From: Moraxella pluranimalium
GTDB taxonomy: Bacteria; Pseudomonadota; Gammaproteobacteria; Pseudomonadales; Moraxellaceae
Length of the DNA: 64,000 nucleotides
Reading direction: 5' to 3'
Assembly: GCF_002014825.1 (NCBI RefSeq)
Contig: NZ_MUYU01000017.1
Span: 37,152 to 101,151, forward strand
In this document: in pieces, positions 1 to 9,018 of the stretch
Layout of the letters: each line of letters opens with the position of its first letter
Position numbering within the stretch: position 1 is the first letter of the stretch
The notes under the pieces: generated by a model
Databases searched by the model: none
The model's input: only the letters and a program-made list of their open reading frames with translations
Told to the model about the DNA's origin: nothing
Made by a program: the position numbers and the translations under genes

Positions 1-7
1 ATGAAAA

Positions 8-529
8 ATGAATAAACAAGAACTGTTTGCTTATCTTGAGTCACCTGCCAATGAAATGGGTCTAGACCCGATTGCAGCGCATGGCTTTTTGACCGCAACT
101 GTGGTGGGTAAGCCATTGCCAAATTGGCTATCAGCATTCTTTGAAGGGGCGGATGCAAGCGTACCAAGCGAAGTCAAAGATGCACTACAAGCATGGCGTC
201 AAGAGCTGATTGACACTCTAAAAGCCGAACAGCCGATTGAGCTACCGTTCGATGCCAGCGAAGAAGCCGAAGACTTTAGCGAAGATGGCGACCTAGCGGC
301 ATGGGCGATTGGCTTTGTGGATGCGATGTATTCAGATGAAAATGTCGATTGGTTTGATGACGAAAACACCGAGCAAGATGTGGCGGATTTGACCTTGCCA
401 ATGGTAGTGCTATCAGGCATTGACGAAGAGCTTGATGAGATTCGCAGCGATGAGATGCTAGCTGATATGGCAAACGCCCTTGAAGATAACATCACCGAGC
501 TGTTCTTGCTATTTCACACCGATGACTAA
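8..529 (+). CDS. UPF0149 (YecA/YgfB) family protein
   Basis: A 173-residue acidic protein. It matches the UPF0149 family (YgfB/YecA type) in length and in its helical, Asp/Glu-rich character, with the family-typical stretch LAAWAIGFVDAM near residues 98-109 and an acidic C-terminal half ending in LFLLFHTDD. It has no signal peptide and no membrane segment, so it is cytoplasmic. The molecular role of the family is poorly defined. The ATG at 8 is preferred because the ATG at 1 runs into a stop after four codons. The promoter lies outside the window. It is followed on the same strand by two YbjQ-type genes, which may be co-transcribed with it. Confidence 0.8.
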   Translation: MNKQELFAYLESPANEMGLDPIAAHGFLTATVVGKPLPNWLSAFFEGADASVPSEVKDALQAWRQELIDTLKAEQPIELPFDASEEAEDFSEDGDLAAWAIGFVDAMYSDENVDWFDDENTEQDVADLTLPMVVLSGIDEELDEIRSDEMLADMANALEDNITELFLLFHTDD

Positions 530-610
530 GCATTGATAGTCATTGACAAAGCGATAAGCAGGGTGTGTACATCCTGCTTTTTTATCAAATATGAATCATG
601 TGGGGAAGTT

Positions 611-964
611 ATGCAGTTATCCAATCTTGAGCATTTGCCAAATTATATCATCACCGAGCGACTTGATGTCGTCTATGGTAGCACCGTGCGTAGTAAGCAC
701 GTGGGTAAGGATTTATTAGCAGGTCTAAAAAATATCGTCGGCGGTGAGCTGACTGCTTATACCGAGCTGCTCGAAGAAGCTCGCCAAGAAGCCATGTCAC
801 GAATGATTGCCAAAGCACAAGCACTGGGTGCAGATGCCATCGTGGGTATTCGCTTTTCGACATCGAACATCACCGCAGGCGCATCAGAGCTGTTCGTCTA
901 TGGCACGGCGGTCAAGGTGCAAAAGAAATTCAATCCTTTTGGGCAGGCTGACGGCACAGAATAA
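611..964 (+). CDS. YbjQ family (UPF0145) protein
   Basis: A 117-residue protein of the YbjQ/UPF0145 heavy-metal-binding-domain family. Seen in the sequence: the family pattern of an N-terminal strand (IITERLDVVYGSTV), a central helix rich in Glu/Ala/Arg (ELLEEARQEAMSRMIAKAQALGADAIVGIRF) and a C-terminal strand ELFVYGTAVKV. An open frame extends upstream to 533, but the ATG at 611 is preceded by GGGGAAG at the right distance and begins exactly where family similarity begins. The next gene, a membrane-anchored relative, starts 2 bases after this stop, so the two are probably translated together. Biochemical function is unknown; these proteins are believed to form pentamers. Confidence 0.85.
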   Translation: MQLSNLEHLPNYIITERLDVVYGSTVRSKHVGKDLLAGLKNIVGGELTAYTELLEEARQEAMSRMIAKAQALGADAIVGIRFSTSNITAGASELFVYGTAVKVQKKFNPFGQADGTE

Positions 965-966
965 TC

Positions 967-1416
967 ATGGACATTTCTGCAATATTATTAAGAAATATTG
1001 ATTGGCTGATTGCGATTATCTTGTTCTTTGTCGGGTGGTATTTTGGTTCTCGTGCCGAGCGTCGCCATTTGGCAAGCCTAGTCGCCGATGAAGCCAAATA
1101 CCGTCATATCCGAGTATCGAGCGAGCGTATCGATGTGCCTGATGGCGCAGGCGAGCCTGTGTTTGTGACGGGTAATGTTGTCATCGCCCAAGATAGATTT
1201 AAGCTTGTGATTGCAAGTGTGCTTAGCTTATTTGGCAAGAACTTGACCGTCTATGAAAGCCTGCTTGACCGTGCTCGCCGTGAAGCGGTGGTGCGTGCTA
1301 AGTCCCAAGCGCACAAAGCAGGCTGTGATGTCATCTATGGCTTACGCTTTGAGATGTGCGATATGGATGGCGGTGTCGAAGTGCTGGTTTATGGGGTGGG
1401 GCTTTTGACCGAGTAA
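967..1416 (+). CDS. Membrane-anchored YbjQ-like protein
   Basis: A 149-residue protein with one N-terminal transmembrane helix (about residues 12-28, LIAIILFFVGWYFGSR) followed by a basic stop-transfer segment and a YbjQ-type domain (about 50-149) with the same helix pattern (LLDRARREAVVRAKSQAHKAGCDVIYGLRF) and ending VEVLVYGVGLLTE. It starts 2 bases after the stop of the soluble paralogue, which suggests an ancient tandem duplication with a gained membrane anchor. The two may form mixed oligomers at the inner membrane; this is inference. The operon ends at the strong hairpin at 1476-1505. Confidence 0.75.
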   Translation: MDISAILLRNIDWLIAIILFFVGWYFGSRAERRHLASLVADEAKYRHIRVSSERIDVPDGAGEPVFVTGNVVIAQDRFKLVIASVLSLFGKNLTVYESLLDRARREAVVRAKSQAHKAGCDVIYGLRFEMCDMDGGVEVLVYGVGLLTE

Positions 1417-1475
1417 GATAAGCGGTGCATGGATTTGTCAAATACGCTCATTAATTATAAGCGTTCAGCAGTCAA

Positions 1476-1505
1476 AAAACCATCTTGATATCACAAGATG
1501 GTTTT
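1476..1505. terminator. Bidirectional terminator between YbjQ-like and DASS genes
   Basis: An 11-bp perfect stem (AAACCATCTTG with CAAGATGGTTT) around a 6-base loop, flanked by A-runs and T-runs on both sides. It sits between two convergent genes and can terminate both transcripts. Confidence 0.8.
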
Positions 1506-1529
1506 AAATGATTGTTTAACAAATGAATA

Positions 1530-2999
1530 TCACCAATAGCCAAGCACTTTCCACCAAGCGCCACCAATGATGACAAATACCAGCAGATTGACCACGCTCA
1601 TCACAAAGCCTGCTTTCCACCATTCAGGCAAGGTCGTAAAGCCTGAACCAAAAATCACCGGCGAAGTCCCTGTGGCATAATGCGTCAAAGTCATCATCAG
1701 GCTAGATGCTGCCGCCATCAATAGCGCAAAGAACATCGGCGGCGCACCAAGTGCAATACCTGCGGTCAAAAATGCGCCAAACATCGCCGTGATATGCGCT
1801 GTGGTGCTTGCAAACATATAGTGTGCATACATATAAGCAACCAGTAGCAATAAGCCTGCCATCATACCACTTAAGCCTAGACCGCTAATACTTGTCTCAA
1901 GCGAGTTTGAGAACCATTCGATTAAGCCAAGCTTATTTAAGAATGTCGCCATCATAATCAGTGCTGAGAACCAGACGATGGTATCCCATGCGCTTTTTTC
2001 GGAAGTGACATCCGCCCAAGTCAGAACACCTGATAGTAGCAATAAGCAAAGCCCAATAAAGGCAGTGGCAGTGGCATCAATCTTAAAGCCGAACAACAGC
2101 TCAGGCACGCCCGCCCAGCAAGCGAGCAAGATACCAAAGATGGCAAGCATGATTGTCTCATCACGGCTCATTTTGCCCATCTCGGCAAGCTTATCTTTGG
2201 CGAACTGCACGGCATTTGGCGTGTGCTTGATGGTCGGTGGGTAAAGAAAATACAGTACCAAAGGCATCAAGATAAACGCCACAAGACCCGGCACAAGCAT
2301 TGCCAACGCCCACTGACTCCAGCTTAGGCGAAACTCACTGCCCAGACTTTCGGCGATGAGATTGACCACCATTGGGTTTGGGGCGGTGGCGGTGATGAAC
2401 ATCGCCGAGCTGATTGGGTTGCTGTGATAATTGACCAGCGCTAGGTATTTACCCATTTTATCTTGGGTGTTTTTGGCGGGGTTTGAATCATAGCTTTCGG
2501 CGATAGAGCGCATAATCGGGTGCATGATAGCGCCACCACGAGCGGTATTACTTGGGGTGACAGGGGCTAAGATGAGCTCGGATAATGCCAAGCTATAGCC
2601 GATGCCAAGTGTCTTTTTGCCAAAAATTGCAATAAAAATATAACCAATGCGTGCACCAAGCCCTGTCTTTAATAGACCACGAGAAATCATGATGGACACA
2701 CCAATCAGCCAAATCAGTGGATTGGCAAAGCTTGATAGGGCATCTTTCATGGCGGCATCCGCCTTGCCATCGCTGACGGTGATGCCTGTGACAGCCACCA
2801 AAGTGATAGCGATGATTGAGATTGCGCCGATTGGCATGGCTTTGCCGATAATCGCTGCAATCACCCCGACAAATAACGCAAGTAGATTCCATGCTTGCGG
2901 TGTCACGCCATCAGGGGTTGGAATCAGGATAATCGCCACCGCCAAAGCGATGGCAATCAGCATAGGAATGGGCTTAAAGCCTAAGCTTGATTTGTTCAT
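1530..2999 (-). CDS. DASS-family (SLC13/CitT-type) dicarboxylate or anion:Na+ symporter
   Basis: A 489-residue inner-membrane transporter with about a dozen hydrophobic segments. The two DASS signature hairpin motifs are visible: SNTARGG near residue 150 and ASTTAHITAMFGAF near residue 400, which form the Na+/carboxylate site in this family. Likely substrates are di- or tricarboxylates (citrate, succinate, malate or tartrate type); the exact one cannot be read from sequence. The N-terminus begins with a short cytosolic stretch and a helix at about 12-28. It stands alone, convergent with the YbjQ genes and divergent from valS. Its leader carries a terminator-like hairpin directly before the start codon (3024-3053), suggesting control by attenuation. 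Confidence 0.85.
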   Translation of the reverse strand: MNKSSLGFKPIPMLIAIALAVAIILIPTPDGVTPQAWNLLALFVGVIAAIIGKAMPIGAISIIAITLVAVTGITVSDGKADAAMKDALSSFANPLIWLIGVSIMISRGLLKTGLGARIGYIFIAIFGKKTLGIGYSLALSELILAPVTPSNTARGGAIMHPIMRSIAESYDSNPAKNTQDKMGKYLALVNYHSNPISSAMFITATAPNPMVVNLIAESLGSEFRLSWSQWALAMLVPGLVAFILMPLVLYFLYPPTIKHTPNAVQFAKDKLAEMGKMSRDETIMLAIFGILLACWAGVPELLFGFKIDATATAFIGLCLLLLSGVLTWADVTSEKSAWDTIVWFSALIMMATFLNKLGLIEWFSNSLETSISGLGLSGMMAGLLLLVAYMYAHYMFASTTAHITAMFGAFLTAGIALGAPPMFFALLMAAASSLMMTLTHYATGTSPVIFGSGFTTLPEWWKAGFVMSVVNLLVFVIIGGAWWKVLGYW

Positions 3000-3023
3000 A
3001 ATAGACTCAATATTTAATCAAAA

Positions 3024-3053
3024 CAAAAAAAGGACACCTGTTATGATGTCCTT
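3024..3053 (-). terminator. Terminator-like hairpin in the leader of the DASS transporter (possible attenuator)
   Basis: On the minus strand the leader forms AAGGACA...TGTCCTT (7-bp stem) followed directly by seven to eight U residues, which is a textbook intrinsic terminator. It lies 24 bases before the DASS start codon and downstream of a candidate -10 box, so it would stop transcription before the gene unless relieved. On the plus strand there is no U-run. Confidence 0.55.
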
Positions 3054-3089
3054 ATGATAATCACTCTTATTTTGAATGTGCTTGGGTTT

Positions 3090-3095
3090 ATTATA
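3090..3095 (-). promoter_or_regulatory. Candidate -10 box for the DASS transporter
   Basis: TATAAT on the minus strand, with transcription expected to start near 3083. The resulting leader of about 80 nt contains the terminator-like hairpin. No good -35 box is visible at 16-18 bp. Confidence 0.45.
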
Positions 3096-3220
3096 CGCCA
3101 AATAAATACATATAAATATTAAGGAATTGAAATTATCAATCCAAAGTCATTTTGATAAAAAATACTAGACAAGTTACCCAATAAATTCCCATCAAAAATC
3201 CCCACAAACCGCCGAAAACT

Positions 3221-3229
3221 TGCTAAAAT
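3221..3229 (+). promoter_or_regulatory. Extended -10 promoter of valS
   Basis: TGCTAAAAT, an extended -10 element (TGnTAnAAT), 38 bases before the valS start codon. The same motif precedes several other genes in the window. Confidence 0.55.
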
Positions 3230-3266
3230 AGAACCATTTTTTTAAGTATAAATTTGAGAGCTGATT

Positions 3267-6185
3267 ATGACCAACAACGCCATCCAAACTGCCCTAGACC
3301 GCCTATCTTCTGCCTACAATCCTGCCGACATCGAAGCAGGGATGTATCAAGGCTGGGAAAATGCAGGCTATTTTAAGCCGGATTACACGAAGCCAAAAGC
3401 CTTCTCAATTGCCTTGCCGCCGCCGAATGTCACAGGCTCACTGCACATGGGGCACGGCTTTAATAATGCCATCATGGATACGCTGACTCGCTATCACCGC
3501 ATGATGGGCTACAACACGCTATGGCAAGCAGGTACTGACCATGCAGGTATCGCAACCCAAATGGTCGTTGAGCGTCAGCTTGGCTTACAAGGCATCAAAC
3601 GCCATGACTTGGGCCGTGACAAATTCCTAGAAAAAGTCTGGGAGTGGAAAAATGAATCGGGCGGCAATATCACTCGCCAAATCCGTCGTCTGGGCTCATC
3701 GGTGGACTGGAGCCGTGAACGCTTTACGATGGATGAAGGCCTATCAAAAGCGGTGCAAGATGTGTTCGTCAAGCTGTATGATGATGGTCTCATCTATCGT
3801 GGTAAGCGTCTGGTAAACTGGGATATCAAGCTTGAGACGGCATTGTCTGATTTGGAAGTAGAAAATCACGACGAACAAGGCTCATTGTGGCACTTTAAAT
3901 ATTTCTTTGAAAATCAAGAACTTAAAACCAAAGATGGTCAGAACTATCTGGTCGTGGCAACCACTCGCCCAGAGACCTTGCTTGGTGATACGGCGGTGGC
4001 GGTACATCCTGAAGATGAACGCTATGCACATCTGATTGGTCAAAATATCGTCCTGCCGATTACAGGTCGTATCGTGCCTATCGTGGCGGATACTTATGTC
4101 GAAAAAGACTTTGGTACAGGCTGTGTCAAAATCACCCCTGCGCATGATTTTAATGACTATGAAGTGGGTAAACGCCACAATCTGCCACTGATTAATATCT
4201 TTGACAAAAATGCCAATATCCTAGCTGATATGCAGGTCTATGAGAGCCTAACTCAGCGTGAGCCGACGCTTGAGACGACGCCGAGCGATTATGCAGGTTT
4301 GGCTCGTTTTGATGCCCGCAAAAAACTGGTGGCAGATGCCGAAACTCAAGGCTGGCTTGAAAAAATCGAACCGCACGCACTCAAAGCCCCACGAGGCGAC
4401 CGCAGTGGTGAGATTGTTGAGCCGTATTTGACCGACCAATGGTATGTGGCGATTGAGGCACTTGCCAAGCCTGCGATTGAGGCGGTCGAAGACGGTCGTA
4501 TTGAGTTTGTGCCTGCACAATACAAGAATATGTACATGGCGTGGATGCGTGATATCCAAGACTGGTGCATCAGCCGTCAGCTGTGGTGGGGTCATCGTAT
4601 CCCTGCGTGGTATGACGACAAGGGCGGTATCTATGTGGCGCATGATGAAGCTGAAGTACGCAGTAAATACAATCTGCCTGCCGATGTCATCCTGCGCCAA
4701 GATGAAGATGTGCTTGATACTTGGTTTAGCTCAGGTCTATGGACATTCAGTACGCTTGACTGGGGCAATCCAAATGATGACGGACGAGCATTGCAGACTT
4801 TCCATCCAACCAGCGTACTGGTGACTGGCTTTGATATCATCTTCTTCTGGGTGGCTCGCATGATTATGCTGACCATGCACTTTGTCAAAAATGCCGATGG
4901 CACGCCACAAGTACCGTTCAAGACCGTCTATGTGCATGGTCTGGTGCGTGATGGTCAAGGTCAAAAGATGAGTAAGTCAAAAGGTAATGTGCTTGACCCG
5001 ATTGATTTGATTGATGGCATTGACCTAGAAAGCTTGGTGGCGAAACGCACGACGGGGCTGATGAACCCAAAAGACGCCGCCAAAATCGAAAAATCTACCC
5101 GCAAAGAATTTGCCGATGGTATTGAGGCATTTGGCACCGATGCACTGCGTTTTACCTTTACAAGCCTAGCAAGTACAGGCCGTGATATCAACTTTGATAT
5201 CAAGCGTATTGAGGGCAACCGTAATTTCTGTAATAAAATTTGGAACGCCACCCGCTTTGTGCTGATGAACTGCGTGGATAAAGCAGGTAATGAGCTACCC
5301 ATTGACAAAACCGCCAATAAACAGCTGTGGGAACTACCCGAAAAATGGATTGTCAGCCGTCTAAACTCAACCATCGCAAGCATCCATGAGGCGATGGCGA
5401 CTTATCGCTTTGACTTGGTGAGCCAAGCGATTTATGAGTTTATTTGGAATGAGTATTGCGACTGGTATGTCGAGCTTGCCAAATCAGCGCTCAATGACGA
5501 CAGTGTCAGCGATGAGCGCAAGGCGCAGATTCGCTATGTGCTGATTCATGTGCTTGAGGTCGCCATGCGATTCACCCACCCAATCATGCCGTATCTGACC
5601 GAGAGCCTGTGGCAGACGGTTGCGCCACTGATTGGCCGCAAATCTGCTGATAGCATCGTCATCGCCGATTTCCCTGTGGCAAATGCCGATGATATCAGTG
5701 CCGAGACCGAGCAGGATATGGCATGGCTACAAGCACTCATCGGTGCGGTGCGTAATATCCGTGGCGAGATGAAGCTGGGTAATGCTGTGCGTCTGCCTGT
5801 GCTACTACAAGGGGCGAACGACACCGAGCAAGCATCACTAAGCCGTATTGCCAATCAGTTCAAGGCACTGGCAAAAGTCGAGACACTCACCATCGTCGCT
5901 GATACTGACGAAGTACCACTGTGCTCATCAAGTATGGTAGGGCAGGTCAAGGTGCTTGTACCGATGAAAGGGCTGATTGACCCGACCGCAGAGCTAAGCC
6001 GTCTCGCCAAAGTCGCCGAAAAACTGCAAGCACAAGCCGATGGCATCGCTCGTAAGCTATCTAACGAAGGCTTTGTCGCCAAAGCACCTGAAGCGGTGGT
6101 CACCGCCGAAAAAGCCAAACTTGATGAGCTAAACACTCAGCTTGCCGAAATTGCTAAGCAGGTGGAGCAGTTGAAGGGGTTGTAA
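3267..6185 (+). CDS. valS: Valine--tRNA ligase
   Basis: A 972-residue class I aminoacyl-tRNA synthetase that charges tRNA-Val in the cytoplasm. The HIGH motif is HMGHG (residues 60-64) after PPPNVTGSL. The editing (CP1) domain lies at about 200-420, with the [17 protein letters not shown] segment typical of ValRS. KMSKS is at 567-571, followed by the anticodon-binding domain and a C-terminal coiled-coil arm (about 905-970, rich in Glu, Lys, Leu and Ala) that is characteristic of bacterial ValRS. Length is normal. It is a single-gene unit with its own extended -10 promoter. The insertion point of the AT-rich Zorya-like operon is directly downstream. Confidence 0.98.
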   Translation: MTNNAIQTALDRLSSAYNPADIEAGMYQGWENAGYFKPDYTKPKAFSIALPPPNVTGSLHMGHGFNNAIMDTLTRYHRMMGYNTLWQAGTDHAGIATQMVVERQLGLQGIKRHDLGRDKFLEKVWEWKNESGGNITRQIRRLGSSVDWSRERFTMDEGLSKAVQDVFVKLYDDGLIYRGKRLVNWDIKLETALSDLEVENHDEQGSLWHFKYFFENQELKTKDGQNYLVVATTRPETLLGDTAVAVHPEDERYAHLIGQNIVLPITGRIVPIVADTYVEKDFGTGCVKITPAHDFNDYEVGKRHNLPLINIFDKNANILADMQVYESLTQREPTLETTPSDYAGLARFDARKKLVADAETQGWLEKIEPHALKAPRGDRSGEIVEPYLTDQWYVAIEALAKPAIEAVEDGRIEFVPAQYKNMYMAWMRDIQDWCISRQLWWGHRIPAWYDDKGGIYVAHDEAEVRSKYNLPADVILRQDEDVLDTWFSSGLWTFSTLDWGNPNDDGRALQTFHPTSVLVTGFDIIFFWVARMIMLTMHFVKNADGTPQVPFKTVYVHGLVRDGQGQKMSKSKGNVLDPIDLIDGIDLESLVAKRTTGLMNPKDAAKIEKSTRKEFADGIEAFGTDALRFTFTSLASTGRDINFDIKRIEGNRNFCNKIWNATRFVLMNCVDKAGNELPIDKTANKQLWELPEKWIVSRLNSTIASIHEAMATYRFDLVSQAIYEFIWNEYCDWYVELAKSALNDDSVSDERKAQIRYVLIHVLEVAMRFTHPIMPYLTESLWQTVAPLIGRKSADSIVIADFPVANADDISAETEQDMAWLQALIGAVRNIRGEMKLGNAVRLPVLLQGANDTEQASLSRIANQFKALAKVETLTIVADTDEVPLCSSSMVGQVKVLVPMKGLIDPTAELSRLAKVAEKLQAQADGIARKLSNEGFVAKAPEAVVTAEKAKLDELNTQLAEIAKQVEQLKGL

Positions 6186-6335
6186 GTTATTAGAGTAATT
6201 AAATGGGCGGGTGGATGCCTGCTCGCCCTGTTGGCTGTATAAATTGAATATAATGAAGAGTTTGTAATTGGCTCAGTTTCAATTTGTATTCGACTCAGGA
6301 CTGTTTATTTGATACCTTTGGAAATGGATTAAACT

Positions 6336-7469
6336 ATGTTGTTTTATGGACTAACCGTTGAAACATTATTCTTTATTATCTTAATCTTAGGTGCAGCGAT
6401 TTATTTTTACTCACAGGTTGGTAAAAATGGCAAAATTGCCAGCCAAGCACCGACAATTTTAACAACTTTTGGTATTTTTGCCACATTTTTTGCGATTGCA
6501 TGGGGTTTGTTGAATTTTGATACCGCCAATATCCAAGAAGGTATCCCTGCATTATTAGGTAGTTTAAAAACGGCTTTCTGGGCTTCTGTATTCGGTATTG
6601 CTGGTGCATTAGTTATCAAAATACGTCTGCTCTTTTTAAAGGAAGAGTTGGATTACGATGAAGACTTTAATCGCTCTTTGTTAAGTTTTAATCAAAAATT
6701 ACTGGAGGAAATTTCTCTATTAAGGCAGGAAAATAATGCACATCTAGAGATTTTGGCAGATGCACAAAAAGAAGCCTTGGAAAAATTAGCAAAGTCTTCA
6801 TCGGAGGAGCTTGTTAAAGCCTTAAGTGATGTAGTTAGGGATTTTAATACAAAAATTAATGAGCAGTTTGGTGATAATTTTAAACAACTGAATACAGCTG
6901 TTGGTGGTTTATTGGAATGGCAAGAGAGATATAAATCCTATATTGAAGAGTCTGAAAACGCTTTAAATTCTATCATGCAAGCAATGCAGCAAACCGTTAC
7001 CGAGGTTGTTGGATTGGCAAATGCATCTGAAAAGATTCATGAGGATTATCAAAGTGTCTTGGAAATGGCGGAAGACTTTGCTGATATAGCAAATAATCTG
7101 GAAGAGATTCTGAGCAATCTCGATCAGCAGCGCAACGCAATCCAACTACAGCTTACTCAGCTTGCAACAATAGTATCTAGGGCTTCCGATGACTTACCGC
7201 AGATACAGACCCAAATTCTTGGGATTGCAACAACTATGCGAAATTCAGCTGATGAGTTTAATCGTCATGTTTCGGATTTAACAACCAGGGTTAGTAGTCA
7301 GTCTGATGCATTGGTGAGCGGTCTTGAAAAAGCATTAACTGAATCATTGACAGGATTGGGTGGTAATCTGTCAGCAATGACGGAAAAATTTGCAAGTGAT
7401 TATCAAAAAACAGCAAATGCATTGCAGGCTATCGAGCGTAAAACCCAGCAGTTAAGAGGTGGTGATTGA
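6336..7469 (+). CDS. ZorA-like MotA/TolQ/ExbB-type channel protein with coiled-coil tail
   Basis: A 377-residue protein. The N-terminal 100 residues carry three hydrophobic segments (about 6-26, 40-62 and 72-95), with PTILTTFGIFATFFAIAWGL resembling the proton-channel helices of MotA/ExbB/TolQ. Residues 105-377 are hydrophilic, rich in Glu, Gln, Leu and Ala with heptad-like spacing, and form a long coiled-coil tail, as in ZorA of Zorya defence systems. The gene is AT-richer than valS and uses many TTA/ATA/AGA-type codons, a sign of transfer. Its stop overlaps the zorB-like start by one base (TGATG). A generic ExbB/MotA protein is the alternative, but the HNH partner favours Zorya. A possible -10 (TATAAT) lies at 6249-6254. 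Confidence 0.75.
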   Translation: MLFYGLTVETLFFIILILGAAIYFYSQVGKNGKIASQAPTILTTFGIFATFFAIAWGLLNFDTANIQEGIPALLGSLKTAFWASVFGIAGALVIKIRLLFLKEELDYDEDFNRSLLSFNQKLLEEISLLRQENNAHLEILADAQKEALEKLAKSSSEELVKALSDVVRDFNTKINEQFGDNFKQLNTAVGGLLEWQERYKSYIEESENALNSIMQAMQQTVTEVVGLANASEKIHEDYQSVLEMAEDFADIANNLEEILSNLDQQRNAIQLQLTQLATIVSRASDDLPQIQTQILGIATTMRNSADEFNRHVSDLTTRVSSQSDALVSGLEKALTESLTGLGGNLSAMTEKFASDYQKTANALQAIERKTQQLRGGD

Positions 7470-8146
7470 TGTCTAAAAATTCTGAAGATCATTGGATTCC
7501 TCTTGCCGACTTAATGACTGGGTTGATGATGGTATTTATGCTAATCGCAATCCTATACATGCATAAAATTGGCAGCGCTGCAGCTGAGTATAGCTCATCA
7601 AAAAGTAGCCTTGGTAGGGATTTGTGTCAAGAATTTGCAGATGACCTAAATGGTTGGGGTGCGGAATGCGATCAGCAAAATTTGGTTGTTCGCTTCAAAT
7701 CTCCAGATGTGTTGTTTGATACAGGTAGCGACAGATTAAAGCCTGAATTTATTGCTATTTTGAATGACTTCTTTCCTCGTTATATTGAAGTTTTAAGCAA
7801 GTCGCAATATAAGAATAAAATTGAAGAGATACGAATTGAGGGGCATACATCAAGCCATTGGCGTGTTGGTGTTTCTGATGATCAAGCGTATTTTATGAAT
7901 ATGCAATTGTCGCAAGCAAGAACTTTAAGTGTGTTACAATATCTACTGACATCACCTAGTATCAAAGATAAAGATTGGGTAAAAAAATATTTAACTGCTA
8001 ATGGTTTGTCTTCCTCGAAGTTAATCTATAATGAAGATGGTAGCGAAAACCAACAAGGTTCACAAAGGGTTGAGTTTAAAGTTCGCACCAAGGCTGATGA
8101 ATATATTCAAAATATCATTGATGATTTGGGTCAGGAATCTAGATAA
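7469..8146 (+). CDS. ZorB-like MotB/OmpA-domain stator protein
   Basis: A 225-residue protein with one transmembrane helix (about 15-33, LMTGLMMVFMLIAILYM) immediately after Asp14 in the motif WIPLADLMTGL. That acidic residue corresponds to the ion-coupling Asp of MotB/ZorB stators. A C-terminal OmpA/MotB-like peptidoglycan-binding domain follows (about 75-215), with VLFDTGSDRLKPEF, RIEGHTSS and LSQARTLSVLQYL in the order of the family. It would form the 5:2-type stator with the upstream ZorA-like protein and anchor it to the cell wall. A TTG at 7466 is also in frame, but the ATG at 7469 overlaps the previous stop and is preceded by AGAGGTGG. The next gene overlaps by one base (TAATG). Confidence 0.78.
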   Translation: MSKNSEDHWIPLADLMTGLMMVFMLIAILYMHKIGSAAAEYSSSKSSLGRDLCQEFADDLNGWGAECDQQNLVVRFKSPDVLFDTGSDRLKPEFIAILNDFFPRYIEVLSKSQYKNKIEEIRIEGHTSSHWRVGVSDDQAYFMNMQLSQARTLSVLQYLLTSPSIKDKDWVKKYLTANGLSSSKLIYNEDGSENQQGSQRVEFKVRTKADEYIQNIIDDLGQESR

Positions 8147-9018
8147 TGACAATAAAAATTCGTTTGCCTAATTTTTATAACCACACAGCATTAAATACGC
8201 TTAAAGAGAAGATGGGTATACCTAGAAACGTATATGGCGATTTTAGGAATGCGCAGCAATATGCGGGTCATCTAGAGCTGACAGGTGAAGGCAAAGAAAT
8301 TGATATTCAGACCGAGGTTTGTGAACATAGTGACCATACACTTGTATATGAAGGCAATAGAATTGTTGTATATATTCGAGATATTGCAAGTTATTCAGGT
8401 GAATATAGTTTACCAAAATTTCATGTGGCGTATTGTTCTACTTATCAACAGATGGTCGAAAATCATCGTAAGCGCAGATATATAGGGATTCAGCCCAATG
8501 AAAACCTATTTAAGGTTAATATTGTTAATGGTAGGGCTGTTATAGATTCTTTCTTATCTCCTTTGAGTGTGTGTAAAAATTGTTTGGCAAAGTTATGCTG
8601 GGATGGCTATCATAATAACTTGGCACAGGGTAAAAGAGATACTTTGGTAAACGATTTTACATTCGAAAGATTTTTTGAAAAATATCCTAGAAGTGTGTTT
8701 GATGAAAAAGATCACTCTCCGCAAACGGGTGGATTGAATGTATATCCAAAGAATTGGGATGAGATTTCAAAAAGTTACAGAGAGTCCAAGTATTGGATTT
8801 GTGAAAAATGTAATGTTAATCTAAGCTCATACCATCGATTACTTCATGTGCATCACAAGGATGGTAATAAGGCTAATTGTAGTTTTTCAAACCTTGAGGC
8901 GCTGTGTGTAGATTGCCATGCCAATGAACCAAATCATAGTCACATGAAGGGCAATCCTAGAACAAGAGAGGACATAATGCTGGTTCAAAGAATTAGAAAT
9001 GCACAACAAATCTCCTAA
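8146..9018 (+). CDS. HNH endonuclease, ZorE-like effector of the Zorya-like operon
   Basis: A 290-residue protein. The C-terminal HNH domain is clear: Cys219-x2-Cys222, His234-Val-His-His-Lys-Asp-Gly-Asn, Asn249, then Cys254-x2-Cys257-His258, i.e. a zinc-ribbon HNH fold of the McrA type. A second small Cys cluster (Cys143, Cys146, Cys150) precedes it, and the N-terminal 120 residues form a separate domain with the segment LPKFHVAYCSTYQQMV. Type II Zorya systems pair ZorA and ZorB with an HNH protein, ZorE, so this is the expected effector that would cut or nick invading DNA. It is translationally coupled to the zorB-like gene. Its last 26 bases are antisense to the end of the convergent deacetylase gene. 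Confidence 0.75.
   Translation: MTIKIRLPNFYNHTALNTLKEKMGIPRNVYGDFRNAQQYAGHLELTGEGKEIDIQTEVCEHSDHTLVYEGNRIVVYIRDIASYSGEYSLPKFHVAYCSTYQQMVENHRKRRYIGIQPNENLFKVNIVNGRAVIDSFLSPLSVCKNCLAKLCWDGYHNNLAQGKRDTLVNDFTFERFFEKYPRSVFDEKDHSPQTGGLNVYPKNWDEISKSYRESKYWICEKCNVNLSSYHRLLHVHHKDGNKANCSFSNLEALCVDCHANEPNHSHMKGNPRTREDIMLVQRIRNAQQIS

Noticed and set aside
4248-4700. Long frames antisense to valS
   Set aside because: Shadow of a clearly recognised synthetase gene.
6200-6230. GGGCG / CGCCC hairpin after valS as terminator
   Set aside because: Only 5 bp, large loop and no T-run; too weak to report as a feature.
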